Notes: generated by a model not told the origin, from the sequence alone. DNA of 58,899 bases from Lentimicrobiaceae bacterium (GCA_031262365.1 JAISHW010000062.1:1-58899), one strand, 5' to 3'. Counted from the first letter of the stretch, positions 37,250-50,966 are shown. Numbers and translations: made by a program.

Positions 37250-37257
37250 CAAAAGTA
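37250..37257 (-). promoter_or_regulatory. -7 element of rpmE2
   Basis: Minus-strand TACTTTTG matches TAnnTTTG, about 26 bases before the ATG. Confidence 0.55.
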
Positions 37258-37345
37258 CTATCTTTCAAATAAATATCCTAATCTTTTTAAAAAACTTTTT
37301 TCGTTGGTCATTTTCAGATAAAAAAGCTGTTTTTTAGACTACGAT

Positions 37346-38410
37346 TTACCTTATTTTGTGGTGCAACGAAAGTAAAAATTGCATGATATCAACATTATCT
37401 GCATAATGCTGTACATCAGGTTTTTGTGCCATTCCAAAATCAAATGAATTTAGTAAAAACGCATTTTTCGAAACCACACATTGAATTTTTTCTTGATGAT
37501 TGTTTAGTAAATCCAATACTTGATTTATCGAATCGTAATAGCGGTAATGAAGCACCGAAATCGGTGTGTTAAGTTGGTCGGATTGTGTCAAAAGTAGGCA
37601 ACCGTTGTCAAAATGAGATACTTTGTTTATTAGAAATACAGCTTTATTGTATTCGTAATTATTGAAATAGCGTGCATGATTAATTACGTTAGCTCGGTTC
37701 GAAAAAATTTCTAATAACGATGTAAAATCATAAGCAGTTGGCACAAGTAAAGTGGAGACCGAACGACATCCCAAACCAAAATAGGCGAAAACATCGTCAG
37801 CTAATTTTTCAAAATCAGCATTCGTTTCTTTGCCTGTAAGTACCGCTACACTGTTTCTGTTTTTTCGAATCAAGTTCGGATATTTTCCAAAGTAATAATC
37901 GAAATAACGAGCTGTATTGTTGCTACCGGTAGCAATAATCGCATCGAAATCTGAAAGTCGTTCGGTTGTAAAACTGATGCTATCCGAAAATTCCGGTTCG
38001 ATTTTTTGCAACATCTCGGCAAGAGCCGGCAGCAAGTATTGATCGTCGTGCGATAGTTTTCCAAAAAAACGATTGCCACTCATCAACACACACAAAAAAT
38101 CGTGAAAACCAACCAATGGAATGTTTCCTGCCATTACCACTCCTATTGTTAAAGGCTCTTTTTCGTCGTTCATTGCATAATTTGCCACCCATTTTCGAAG
38201 TGAATCTTCATGTAGCATTTCGATAAGATTCGAAACTGCTAAATTGATGTTTTCGGACGTAAACCACGGATTTGTTTGCGAAGATTTTTGCATTGCTGAT
38301 ACAAAGGCTTTTTGATCCACATTCAACGTTTCATAATCTGTTTCAATAATGTTTTTCAAGTGATTAGCTAACGTACTAAAGGCTTTGATTTTACGATCCG
38401 TTGTAAGCAT
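37346..38410 (-). CDS. LuxC-like acyl-CoA reductase
   Basis: 354 residues from the ATG at 38410; the TTG at 38428 has no support. It is an aldehyde-dehydrogenase fold of the LuxC type: VVMAGNIPLVGFHDFL (about 92-107), ATGSNNTARYFDYYFG (about 160-175), RNSVAVL, and the likely catalytic Cys215 in FGLGCRSVS. LuxC reduces activated fatty acids to aldehyde in bioluminescence, but no lux genes are near and the natural substrate here is unknown. It is divergent from serC across a 134-base region. Family sure, role unsure. Confidence 0.82.
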   Translation of the reverse strand: MLTTDRKIKAFSTLANHLKNIIETDYETLNVDQKAFVSAMQKSSQTNPWFTSENINLAVSNLIEMLHEDSLRKWVANYAMNDEKEPLTIGVVMAGNIPLVGFHDFLCVLMSGNRFFGKLSHDDQYLLPALAEMLQKIEPEFSDSISFTTERLSDFDAIIATGSNNTARYFDYYFGKYPNLIRKNRNSVAVLTGKETNADFEKLADDVFAYFGLGCRSVSTLLVPTAYDFTSLLEIFSNRANVINHARYFNNYEYNKAVFLINKVSHFDNGCLLLTQSDQLNTPISVLHYRYYDSINQVLDLLNNHQEKIQCVVSKNAFLLNSFDFGMAQKPDVQHYADNVDIMQFLLSLHHKIR

Positions 38411-38488
38411 ATTTCTTTTGTTCCTCAAACGGTTGCGAAATTAATATTTTTTATCGGCAAAATTCAGACTAAGTTACCCTTTTTATGC

Positions 38489-38496
38489 TACCTTTG
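38489..38496 (+). promoter_or_regulatory. -7 element of serC operon
   Basis: TACCTTTG matches TAnnTTTG. It covers the ATG at 38485-38487 region of the longest frame, so that start is upstream of transcription and the ATG at 38545 is used (leader about 42 nt). Confidence 0.6.
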
Positions 38497-38544
38497 CCCC
38501 AATTAGAACTTAAAATTAAACATTTTTACAAACATAATTTTATC

Positions 38545-39615
38545 ATGAAAAAGTATAATTTTAACGCAGGTCCTTGCGTGCTCCCTAAACAAGCTATTGA
38601 ATCGGCTATCGATGCAATCAAAGATTTCGACGGGACAGGAATCGGAATTTTAGAAATTTCTCACCGCACACCGGGTTGGGAACGTATTATGGCTGAAACC
38701 GAACAACTTTGGAAAGAGTTATTGCACATTCCGGAAGGCTACAGAGTTCTTTTCTTAGGCGGTGGTGCAAGCACACAATTTTGTTACATTCCGTTCAACT
38801 TGATGAACAAAAAAGCTGCTTATTTACAAACCGGAGTTTGGGCAAAAAAAGCCGCAAAAGAAGCTAAACTATTTGGCGAAGTCGAAATTATTGCTTCTTC
38901 GGAAGATGCAAACTTCAACTACATTCCAAAAGGTTACAAAGTACCAACGGATGCCGATTATTTCCACATCACAACAAACAACACAATTTACGGAACTGAA
39001 ATCCATGAAGATATGGATTGTCCTATAAATTTAGTTGCCGATATGTCATCGGATATTATGAGCCGTCCGGTCGATGTTTCGAAATACGCACTGATTTACG
39101 GTGGCGCACAAAAAAATGTAGGTCCCGCCGGCGTTACATTCGTCATTGTTCGCGAAGATATTTTAGGAAAAGTAGAACGTCAAATTCCTACAATGATTGA
39201 TTATCGCACACATATTAAAGAAAGTTCGATGTTCAATACACCTCCCGTATTCGCCATTTTTGTCATGCACGAAACATTGAAATGGATAAAAGAATTGGGC
39301 GGACTTGAAGTCATGTACAAAATAAACAAAGAAAAAGCAGACGTGCTTTACAACGAGATTGACCGCAATAAAATGTTTGTCGGAACGGCAAAAAAAGAAG
39401 ACCGATCGTTGATGAATGTTTGTTTTGTAATGACCGAAGAATATAAAGACAAAGAAGCCGATTTCATGGCATTTGCTAAAGAACGCGGCATGGTCGGAAT
39501 TAAAGGACATCGTTCGGTTGGTGGTTTTCGCGCGTCTATTTACAATGCTTGTTCAAAAGAAAGCGTACAAGCATTAATTGATTGCATGCAAGAATTTGAG
39601 AAAAAAAATAATTAA
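38545..39615 (+). CDS. serC: Phosphoserine aminotransferase
   Basis: 356 residues from the ATG at 38545 ([14 protein letters not shown]), the normal family start. Motifs: [10 protein letters not shown] (about 39-48), [10 protein letters not shown] (about 71-80), and the Schiff-base Lys in [16 protein letters not shown] (about 190-205), then [15 protein letters not shown] near the C-terminus. It converts 3-phosphohydroxypyruvate to phosphoserine, using the product of SerA downstream. First gene of serC-serA-DUF1015; a terminator-like hairpin sits between serC and serA. Confidence 0.95.
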   Translation: MKKYNFNAGPCVLPKQAIESAIDAIKDFDGTGIGILEISHRTPGWERIMAETEQLWKELLHIPEGYRVLFLGGGASTQFCYIPFNLMNKKAAYLQTGVWAKKAAKEAKLFGEVEIIASSEDANFNYIPKGYKVPTDADYFHITTNNTIYGTEIHEDMDCPINLVADMSSDIMSRPVDVSKYALIYGGAQKNVGPAGVTFVIVREDILGKVERQIPTMIDYRTHIKESSMFNTPPVFAIFVMHETLKWIKELGGLEVMYKINKEKADVLYNEIDRNKMFVGTAKKEDRSLMNVCFVMTEEYKDKEADFMAFAKERGMVGIKGHRSVGGFRASIYNACSKESVQALIDCMQEFEKKNN

Positions 39616-39622
39616 TCATATC

Positions 39623-39668
39623 AAATTGCAACGGTTACTTCTAAAAAATAATCGTTGCAATTTTCTTT
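39623..39668 (+). terminator. Intercistronic terminator-like hairpin between serC and serA
   Basis: 11-bp stem AAATTGCAACG (39623-39633) with its complement (39653-39663), loop of 19, then TCTTTT. May attenuate serA expression or protect the serC transcript. No separate serA promoter was found. Confidence 0.55.
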
Positions 39669-39683
39669 TAAAAATATACCATT

Positions 39684-40598
39684 ATGAAAGTATTAGTTGC
39701 TACCGACAAACCTTTTGCTAAAGTTGCCGCTGACGGCATCAAAAAAATCTTCGACGAAGCGGGATACGAATGTGTTTTTCTTGAAAAATACACTGATCAA
39801 GCTGATTTTGTAAAAGCAGCTGCCGATGTTGACGCAATCATCGTAAGAAGTGATTTAGCTACAAAAGAAGTCATTGACAATGCTAAAAACCTGAAAATCA
39901 TTGTTCGCGCTGGTGCAGGATACGATAATGTTGATTTAGCAGCAGCCACAGAAAAAGGCGTTATTGTAATGAACACACCCGGACAAAACAGCAATGCTGT
40001 TGCCGAATTGGCTTTTGGTATGATGATTTACCAAATCAGAAACCATTTCGACGGCTCGTCGGGAACAGAATTGTTAGGCAAAACAATCGGAATTCACGCT
40101 TACGGAAATGTCGGAAAAAATGTAGCGCGTATTGCACGCGGCTTCGGTATGAAAGTGTATGCTTTCGATCCTTTTGTAGCAAAAGAAGTCATTGAAAACG
40201 ACGGTGTTGAAGTTGTTGAATCAGTTGAAGAATTGTATAAAAAATCACAATTTGTTTCGTTGCACATTCCGGCAAACGATAAAACAAAAAAATCGATCGG
40301 AACAGCATTACTAAACTTGATGCCGAAAAACGCTGTTTTAGTCAACACAGCGCGCAAAGAAGTCATCAATGAAGAAGAATTGAAACAAGTTTTAGCCAAT
40401 CGTCCTGATTTTTGTTATGTTTCTGATATCGAACCCGGTAACAAAGCCGAACTTGTCGAATTTGAAAAACGCATCTTCTTCACACCTAAAAAGATGGGCG
40501 CGCAGACTTCGGAAGCCAATACCAACGCCGGACTTGCCGCAGCACGTCAAATCATCGGTTTTCTAAATAATAACGATACAACATTTAAAGTAAATTAA
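39684..40598 (+). CDS. serA: D-3-phosphoglycerate dehydrogenase, short form
   Basis: 304 residues, lacking the ACT and ASB domains of long SerA, so serine feedback by ACT is not expected. Rossmann loop reads HAYGNVG (138-144), with Ala at the first Gly of GxGxxG. Arg224 in NTARKE and Glu250 in DIEPG are the expected catalytic residues. The catalytic His of the usual TPHxG motif is missing: the sequence is TPKKMGAQTSEA (267-278). Oxidises 3-phosphoglycerate with NAD; the operon supports this role. Confidence 0.9.
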   Translation: MKVLVATDKPFAKVAADGIKKIFDEAGYECVFLEKYTDQADFVKAAADVDAIIVRSDLATKEVIDNAKNLKIIVRAGAGYDNVDLAAATEKGVIVMNTPGQNSNAVAELAFGMMIYQIRNHFDGSSGTELLGKTIGIHAYGNVGKNVARIARGFGMKVYAFDPFVAKEVIENDGVEVVESVEELYKKSQFVSLHIPANDKTKKSIGTALLNLMPKNAVLVNTARKEVINEEELKQVLANRPDFCYVSDIEPGNKAELVEFEKRIFFTPKKMGAQTSEANTNAGLAAARQIIGFLNNNDTTFKVN

Positions 40599-40618
40599 TC
40601 GAAAAATAGAAATAGAAA

Positions 40619-41872
40619 ATGGCAATCGTAAAAGCATTTAAAGGACTTCGTCCACCAGTAGAAATAGTAGAACAATTAGCTTCGCGTCCGTACGACGTTC
40701 TCAATTCGGAAGAAGCAAGAGAAGAAGCAAAAGGCAATCAATATTCATTATTGCACGTAACAAAAGCGGAAATTGATTTTCCGGCAGGTATTGACGAACA
40801 CAGCAAAGAAGTGTATGATAAAGTTGTAGAAAACTTCAACAACTTCAAAAAACAAGGTTGGTTAAAGCAAGATGCCGAGCCAAAATTATATGTCTATGCA
40901 CAAACAATGGACGGACGGACTCAATACGGAATTGTTGGTGCGGCACATATCGACGATTATTTCAACAACAACATCAAAAAGCACGAACTGACACGCAAGG
41001 ATAAAGAAGACGACCGCATGATTCACGTGAACATTACTAATGCAAACGTAGAACCGGTATTTTTTGCTTATCCGGCACACAAAGAAATTGATGCAATTGT
41101 TGAAAAAATCGTAAAAAACAACAAACCTATTTACGATTTTGTAGCCGAATACGATGGTTTTGGACATCATTTTTGGGTAATCGACGACAAAGCAACCATC
41201 AAGCGCATCGAAGATATTTTCCAAAACGAAATTCCTGCATTGTATGTTGCTGACGGACACCACAGAACTGCTGCTGCTGCTCGTGTTGGACAAGAAAGAA
41301 AATCAAAAAATTCAAATCACAATGGAACAGAAGAATACAACTACTTCATGGCTGTTATATTTCCCGATAATCAATTGAAAATCATTGATTACAACCGCGT
41401 TGTGAAAGATTTGAACGGATTATCGAAAGAGCAATTCATTACGAAATTGGAAGAATCGTTTATCGTAACAAAAGAAGGCTCTGAAATTTACAAACCTGCA
41501 AAATTGCACGAATTCAGTATGTATATTGATGGTGCATGGTATAAATTAACTGCAAAACCCGGAACTTACAACGATAGCGACCCAATAGGCGTGTTAGACG
41601 TTACAATCTTATCGAACTTGGTTTTAGATAAAATACTGGGAATTTCCGACTTAAGAACATCGAAAAGAGTTGATTTCGTTGGCGGTATTCGCGGCTTAGG
41701 TGAATTAAAACGTCGTGTCGACAGTGGCGAGATGGTAGCAGCATTTGCGTTGTATCCTGTTTCGATGAAACAATTGATCGACATTGCCGATACCGGAAAT
41801 ATCATGCCTCCAAAAACAACTTGGTTCGAACCAAAACTTCGTTCGGGTCTGGTTATTCATGATTTAGATTGA
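40619..41872 (+). CDS. DUF1015 family protein
   Basis: 417 residues. The family signature is clear: FKGLRPP (7-13), RPYDVLN (23-29), YSLLHVTK (42-49) and the strongly conserved VADGHHRTAAAARV (210-223). The DGHHR motif recalls the nucleotide-handling motif of ParB/sulfiredoxin-fold serine kinases (SerK, SbnI), so a kinase-like or nucleotide-dependent role in serine metabolism is possible but unproven. It lies 20 bases after serA, so it is cotranscribed. The operon context gives the best hint of function. A 23-bp inverted repeat follows its stop. Confidence 0.88.
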   Translation: MAIVKAFKGLRPPVEIVEQLASRPYDVLNSEEAREEAKGNQYSLLHVTKAEIDFPAGIDEHSKEVYDKVVENFNNFKKQGWLKQDAEPKLYVYAQTMDGRTQYGIVGAAHIDDYFNNNIKKHELTRKDKEDDRMIHVNITNANVEPVFFAYPAHKEIDAIVEKIVKNNKPIYDFVAEYDGFGHHFWVIDDKATIKRIEDIFQNEIPALYVADGHHRTAAAARVGQERKSKNSNHNGTEEYNYFMAVIFPDNQLKIIDYNRVVKDLNGLSKEQFITKLEESFIVTKEGSEIYKPAKLHEFSMYIDGAWYKLTAKPGTYNDSDPIGVLDVTILSNLVLDKILGISDLRTSKRVDFVGGIRGLGELKRRVDSGEMVAAFALYPVSMKQLIDIADTGNIMPPKTTWFEPKLRSGLVIHDLD

Positions 41873-41878
41873 CTTTTT

Positions 41879-41953
41879 GTCTTGTCCTAAAATAGGTTTA
41901 CACAAAAAAGAATAAAAATAGATCAAAAGAGTAAACTTATTTCAGGACAAGAC
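41879..41953. repeat. 23-bp inverted repeat with short loop (75 bp)
   Basis: GTCTTGTCCTAAAATAGG (from 41879, arm to 41901) pairs with the complement at 41931-41953; 21 of 23 positions match across a 29-base loop. It may be a terminator-like end of the ser operon or a remnant of an insertion sequence/MITE. No target duplication is clear. Confidence 0.6.
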
Positions 41954-41968
41954 ACCATTTATTTAGCC

Positions 41969-41976
41969 TATTTTTG
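41969..41976 (+). promoter_or_regulatory. -7 element of arginine deiminase gene
   Basis: TATTTTTG matches TAnnTTTG, 38 bases before the ATG. Confidence 0.5.
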
Positions 41977-42014
41977 TTGACTGAAAAAAAATTCTTATAA
42001 ATTCACATAAAGTA

Positions 42015-43280
42015 ATGACTATCAATAAAATAAATATAAATGTTAATTCTGAAATCGGGAAGTTAGAAGGTGTTATCGTACATACTCCGGGTCATGAAGT
42101 AGAAAATATGACACCAGAAAATGCCGAAAGATCCCTTTACAGCGATATTTTGAATCTCAATGTGGCGTTAAAAGAATACAACGAATTCAGTCAGGTTCTT
42201 AAAAAACTTACTAATGTTTTCGAAGTAAACGATTTACTTCGTGATATTCTTGAAAACGAGAAGGTTAGAACAAATTTGATTCATCGTATTTGCCAAAATG
42301 AACAGAAAAGCGAACTGATTGCATACCTTTCGTCGCTCAACAACGCTGAGCTGGCATGTCAACTCATCGAAGGTGTTGAAATGAAGAAAGATACGTTAAC
42401 AAAATACCTCGACAAAGAACGCTTTTCACTCAGTCCGCTTCCAAACTTTTTCTTCACGCGCGACGCTTCCATTTCGATGAATGACAACGTGATAATTAGC
42501 CGTATGGCAAATAAAGTGCGTGAACGCGAATCGCTTATCATGGAAAGCATTTTCGATTTCCATCCGATGTTTTCTGTCAACACATTTAATCCTGTAAAAA
42601 CATACGATGTTTCCGGAAAAGCAACTATCGAAGGCGGAGACGTGCTCATTGCTCACGAAAACATTATTTTGAGCGGTATCAGCGCACGTACAAACAGTCA
42701 GGGAATCGACTCAATATTGGAATATTTTAAAACAAAACCAGGCGTTAAGCATCTCATTTTACAAGAGTTACCTCTAAAACCGGAATCGTTCATTCACCTC
42801 GATATGACGTTCACGTTTTTAGATTTCGATAAATGTATGGTTTTCGAGCCATTGATTCTTCAATCGAACCGTTATTTTACCATTCATATTACTGTCGATG
42901 GCGATAAAGTAGCGAGCATCAAAGAAGAGAAAAACATACTTGAAGCGTTGAAAAAATTAGGAATCGACCTTAAACCGATTTCTTGCGGCGGACGCAATGA
43001 TATTTATTTCAAAGAACGCGAACAATGGCAAAGCGGTGCGAACTTTTTTGCTTTAGCTCCCGGAAAAATAATCGGATACGGGCGCAACATTCACACGATA
43101 AACGAACTCAACAAAAACGGTTTTGAGGTGATTAGAGCTTGTGATGTTGTCGAAGAAAGAGTCAATCTTGATAATTACGAAAAATATGTCATCACGATTG
43201 AAGGCAATGAATTGTCGCGTGGTGGCGGAGGTGCACGTTGTATGACAATGCCGATTGCACGTCAAGCTATTAAATGGTGA
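42015..43280 (+). CDS. arcA: Arginine deiminase
   Basis: 421 residues. Guanidino-modifying fold with active-site motifs: FFTRDASISMND (about 145-156), HLDMTFTFLD (about 260-269), GGRNDIYFKEREQWQSGANFF (about 325-345) and the catalytic Cys409 in GGGGARCMTMP. It hydrolyses arginine to citrulline and ammonia, for energy or acid tolerance. No arcB or arcC is nearby, so the full ADI operon is absent here. Own promoter; hairpins after the stop at 43275-43302 and 43319-43353. Confidence 0.93.
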   Translation: MTINKININVNSEIGKLEGVIVHTPGHEVENMTPENAERSLYSDILNLNVALKEYNEFSQVLKKLTNVFEVNDLLRDILENEKVRTNLIHRICQNEQKSELIAYLSSLNNAELACQLIEGVEMKKDTLTKYLDKERFSLSPLPNFFFTRDASISMNDNVIISRMANKVRERESLIMESIFDFHPMFSVNTFNPVKTYDVSGKATIEGGDVLIAHENIILSGISARTNSQGIDSILEYFKTKPGVKHLILQELPLKPESFIHLDMTFTFLDFDKCMVFEPLILQSNRYFTIHITVDGDKVASIKEEKNILEALKKLGIDLKPISCGGRNDIYFKEREQWQSGANFFALAPGKIIGYGRNIHTINELNKNGFEVIRACDVVEERVNLDNYEKYVITIEGNELSRGGGGARCMTMPIARQAIKW

Positions 43281-43302
43281 TTTAAGAAAAAAAATCACCA
43301 TG
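43275..43302. other. 10-bp hairpin overlapping the arcA stop
   Basis: ATGGTGATTT (43275-43284) pairs with AAATCACCAT (43293-43302). No T run, so it is unlike a terminator; it could stabilise the 3' end. Confidence 0.4.
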
Positions 43303-43318
43303 TCAATTCTTTAAAACA

Positions 43319-43353
43319 AAAAGGCAACGAAAAAGTATAATCGCTGCCTTTTT
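43319..43353 (+). terminator. Terminator after arginine deiminase gene
   Basis: AAAAGGCA-CGA / TCG-TGCCTTTT stem with one mismatch (43319-43330 and 43341-43353) followed by T-rich sequence. Confidence 0.7.
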
Positions 43354-43356
43354 CTG

Positions 43357-43364
43357 TATATTTG
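43357..43364 (+). promoter_or_regulatory. -7 element of GT-C glycosyltransferase gene
   Basis: TATATTTG matches TAnnTTTG, 33 bases before the ATG at 43397. Confidence 0.5.
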
Positions 43365-43396
43365 TCAACGATTCGTTAGTCCGTAATTAAAAATAA

Positions 43397-48803
<5,407 letters not shown>

Positions 48804-48829
48804 ACGTAAATAAATTTAAAAACACATAA

Positions 48830-48867
48830 AAAAAAGACTGTTTTCCAAAGAGAAAACAGTCTTTTTT
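48830..48867 (-). terminator. Strong bidirectional terminator between the secreted pair and the CPRC protein gene
   Basis: A 16-bp perfect stem, AAAAAAGACTGTTTTC (48830-48845) with its complement (48852-48867), loop of 6, T-rich after it on both strands. Confidence 0.85.
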
Positions 48868-48878
48868 ATAAAATCATT

Positions 48879-49301
48879 TTAATTTAAAATAATGTCATCA
48901 GCCGTTATACTTCTGATTGTTTCTTCAGATGAAAATTGAGTGGGTAAAACAAGTACTCCTTGTAAGAGTATTGTATTTATCAACTGTTCTTCATCATCGT
49001 AAAGATCAACTACAACCGGAAAATTCGGAATACCAGGGTTGCCCGGTTCATTACTTTTAAACAAATAGTTCCATATATCCTTAAAAGATATTTCGACAGA
49101 AGCACATTTCTTAAAAGCAAATCCCGGACAAATTTTCCAAGAACCATTTTCATATACAGCTCCTGCTTTTCCGTACATAGGAATGCTTACTGTTTCTTCT
49201 GGTATTTCACTCTGAGCTAAAGAGTGATTAGCACTCAGCATTAAACAGACAAATAAAATAAGTAAGAAAAACCATTTCAGATTATTGTTCGCTTTCTTCA
49301 T
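48879..49301 (-). CDS. Small secreted protein B, paralogue of the upstream gene
   Basis: 140 residues, unknown family. Signal peptide (about 9-29, ending HSLAQ). The mature start is acidic (SEIPEE), then VSIPMYGKAGAVYENGSWKIC (38-58), a CP-x6-CA motif with Cys58 and Cys66, and a beta-rich C-terminal part with PVVVDLYDDEE (about 95-105). The YGK-G and CPx6CA motifs match the adjacent 122-residue protein in order and spacing, so they are duplicates that diverged. The genes overlap by 20 bases and form one unit ending at the terminator. Two fixed Cys suggest a disulfide, or a target for the downstream CPRC protein. Confidence 0.65.
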   Translation of the reverse strand: MKKANNNLKWFFLLILFVCLMLSANHSLAQSEIPEETVSIPMYGKAGAVYENGSWKICPGFAFKKCASVEISFKDIWNYLFKSNEPGNPGIPNFPVVVDLYDDEEQLINTILLQGVLVLPTQFSSEETIRSITADDIILN

Positions 49302-49650
49302 CTATTGCATTTTTTAAATAGTTTTTAACTTCCGAAAGTTTTAACTTTACTGTTTTCTGTTCATCATGAAAATACACTTCCAACGAAGGATCGTAATCAT
49401 CTCCTGGTGTAAATACAGCATTCTGTATAATATCACCAACTTCCTCCACTTCTAACCTAGCACATACATCAGTAGATGGCGTTGGACAAACCTTTACAGA
49501 GGTGCTGCCATTTGGACTAACGACAATAGATGTACCCCCCTTACCATAAATTGTTACAGTTACAGGACCTGCCATTGTTTCCGATAAAGACACAAACATA
49601 AATGCGGTAAAAAGCATTACCGCGATTCCAATTTTTTTAACATTTTTCAT
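49282..49650 (-). CDS. Small secreted protein A with YGKGG and CPx6CA motifs
   Basis: 122 residues, unknown family. Signal peptide (about 5-27, LSETMA|GP). Mature protein begins with TVTIYGKGGTSIVVSPNGS (31-49), then CP-x6-CA with Cys55 and Cys63, VEEVGDII, and a C-terminal strand LEVYFHDEQKTVKLKL (about 90-105). Same motif order as the next gene. The ATG at 49650 follows a -7 element (49703-49710) by about 50 bases. It is the first gene of the pair; an upstream control zone carries direct repeats and a palindrome. Mature form would be under 100 residues. Confidence 0.65.
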   Translation of the reverse strand: MKNVKKIGIAVMLFTAFMFVSLSETMAGPVTVTIYGKGGTSIVVSPNGSTSVKVCPTPSTDVCARLEVEEVGDIIQNAVFTPGDDYDPSLEVYFHDEQKTVKLKLSEVKNYLKNAIDEESEQ

Positions 49651-49686
49651 TTTAAAAATTTTTAAATTAATACTTAATTTGTTTAA

Positions 49687-49699
49687 CGATTTAAAATCG
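49687..49699. promoter_or_regulatory. 13-bp palindrome near the predicted transcript start of the secreted pair
   Basis: CGATTT-A-AAATCG, just downstream of the -7 element at 49703-49710 on the minus strand, in an operator-like place. Confidence 0.4.
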
Positions 49700-49702
49700 C
49701 TT

Positions 49703-49710
49703 CAAATTTA
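49703..49710 (-). promoter_or_regulatory. -7 element of the secreted pair
   Basis: Minus-strand TAAATTTG matches TAnnTTTG; leader about 46 nt. Confidence 0.45.
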
Positions 49711-49730
49711 CAATTATTTTTTAAATAAAA

Positions 49731-49760
49731 GTTTGTTAAAAACAAGTTAATGTTTGTTAA
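49731..49760. repeat. Direct repeat GTTTGTTAA, two copies 21 bp apart
   Basis: Copies at 49731-49739 and 49752-49760, spaced by two helical turns and 25-60 bases upstream of the -7 element of the secreted pair. Suits an activator site. Confidence 0.4.
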
Positions 49761-49782
49761 ACAATTAATTGGAATAAAAATT

Positions 49783-50955
49783 TTATTCATAACTTTCAAA
49801 AGTTTGTTTTAATTGTAGCAAAGCCTGCTTAACTGTTTGCAATGGGCATCCAAGATTCATGCGGTAAAATCCGGATCCGTTTGAGCCAAATTCAATGCCT
49901 GAATTAAAACCTAATTTCGCTTTTTCAATAAGCATCGAACGAATATCATTGTCTGTCAATCCATACGCGTTAAAATCGAGCCAAACCATATAAGTTGCTT
50001 CGGGGCGAAAAACTTTAATTTTAGGTAAGTGTTTCGATAAAAAATCACAAACTTCGTCTACATTACGATTCACATATACCAACAATTGTCGCAACCATTC
50101 GTCACCTTTTTCGAAAGCCGTTTGTGTAGCCACAATTCCAAATAAGTTTCCCATATCGACGTGCAAGTTTTCAATATATGTTTTGACTGTTTCGCGTAGT
50201 TTTTCGTCTGAAATAATAATCGATGATGTTGAAAGTCCTGCCAAGTTGAAGGTTTTGCTGGCAGCATGCAACGTAATCGTTCGTGCTGCTATTTCGGTGT
50301 TCAGCGAAGCGAATACGGTATGTTTGTTTGGAGGCAACACCAAATCGCAATGAATTTCATCAGAAATGATTAACAAATCATTTTTAATACAAATTTCTGA
50401 AAGTCGTTGCAACTCATCGGTTTTCCACGAGCGTCCAACCGGATTGTGCGGATTGCACAAAATGATCATTTTAGCTGTTTTAGCTTGTTTTTCAAGCAAA
50501 TCGAAATCCATTCGATAACCTTGTTCGGGCAAAATCAAATTATTGTAAACCAAGCAACGTTTGTGATTTTTTACAGCCGTAAAAAATGGAAAATAAACAG
50601 GTGGTTGGACAATAATTTCATCGTTCGGATTGGTAAGTGCCAACACAATCATGTTTAAAGCGGCTACAATTCCGGGTGAAAATAAAATCCAATCTTTTGT
50701 TATTTTCCAGTTATGATGCCTTTTTTGCCAATCGACAATACTTTTGTAATAGGCATTGGAACGAAAAGTATAGCCATAAATGAGATGGTTAGCACGTTCG
50801 ACAACAGATTTTCGGATAAAATCGGGCGTTTCGAAATCCATGTCGGCAACCCACATTGGAAGCACTTCTTCGCTGCCAAACAGCTGTTTTCGAAGGTCAT
50901 ACTTCACACTATTGGTACCTTGTCGTTCAATAATTTTATCAAAATCGTAATGCAT
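49783..50955 (-). CDS. patB: MalY/PatB-type pyridoxal-phosphate C-S lyase
   Basis: 390 residues. N-terminus MHYDFDKIIERQGTNSVKYD (1-20) and LPMWVADMDFETP (32-44) are MalY/PatB hallmarks. NPHNPVGRSW (168-177), ISDEIHCDL (197-205) and the Schiff-base Lys234 in HAASKTFNLAGL complete the fold-type I active site. Such enzymes cleave cystathionine or cysteine conjugates to homocysteine or thiol, pyruvate and ammonia. The exact substrate is not clear. It sits upstream of the small secreted pair on the same strand. Its -7 element (minus-strand TACTTTCG, 50967-50974) has one mismatch. Confidence 0.9.
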   Translation of the reverse strand: MHYDFDKIIERQGTNSVKYDLRKQLFGSEEVLPMWVADMDFETPDFIRKSVVERANHLIYGYTFRSNAYYKSIVDWQKRHHNWKITKDWILFSPGIVAALNMIVLALTNPNDEIIVQPPVYFPFFTAVKNHKRCLVYNNLILPEQGYRMDFDLLEKQAKTAKMIILCNPHNPVGRSWKTDELQRLSEICIKNDLLIISDEIHCDLVLPPNKHTVFASLNTEIAARTITLHAASKTFNLAGLSTSSIIISDEKLRETVKTYIENLHVDMGNLFGIVATQTAFEKGDEWLRQLLVYVNRNVDEVCDFLSKHLPKIKVFRPEATYMVWLDFNAYGLTDNDIRSMLIEKAKLGFNSGIEFGSNGSGFYRMNLGCPLQTVKQALLQLKQTFESYE

Positions 50956-50966
50956 ATTTTTTTCTA

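Noticed and set aside
37870-38079. Minus-strand frame inside the acyl-CoA reductase gene
   Set aside because: Same-strand out-of-frame shadow of the reductase gene with no recognisable features.
39633-39650. MITE-end-like string in the loop of the serC-serA hairpin (ACTTCTAAAAA shared)
   Set aside because: Eleven shared A/T-rich bases without a second end or target duplication are not enough to call a remnant.
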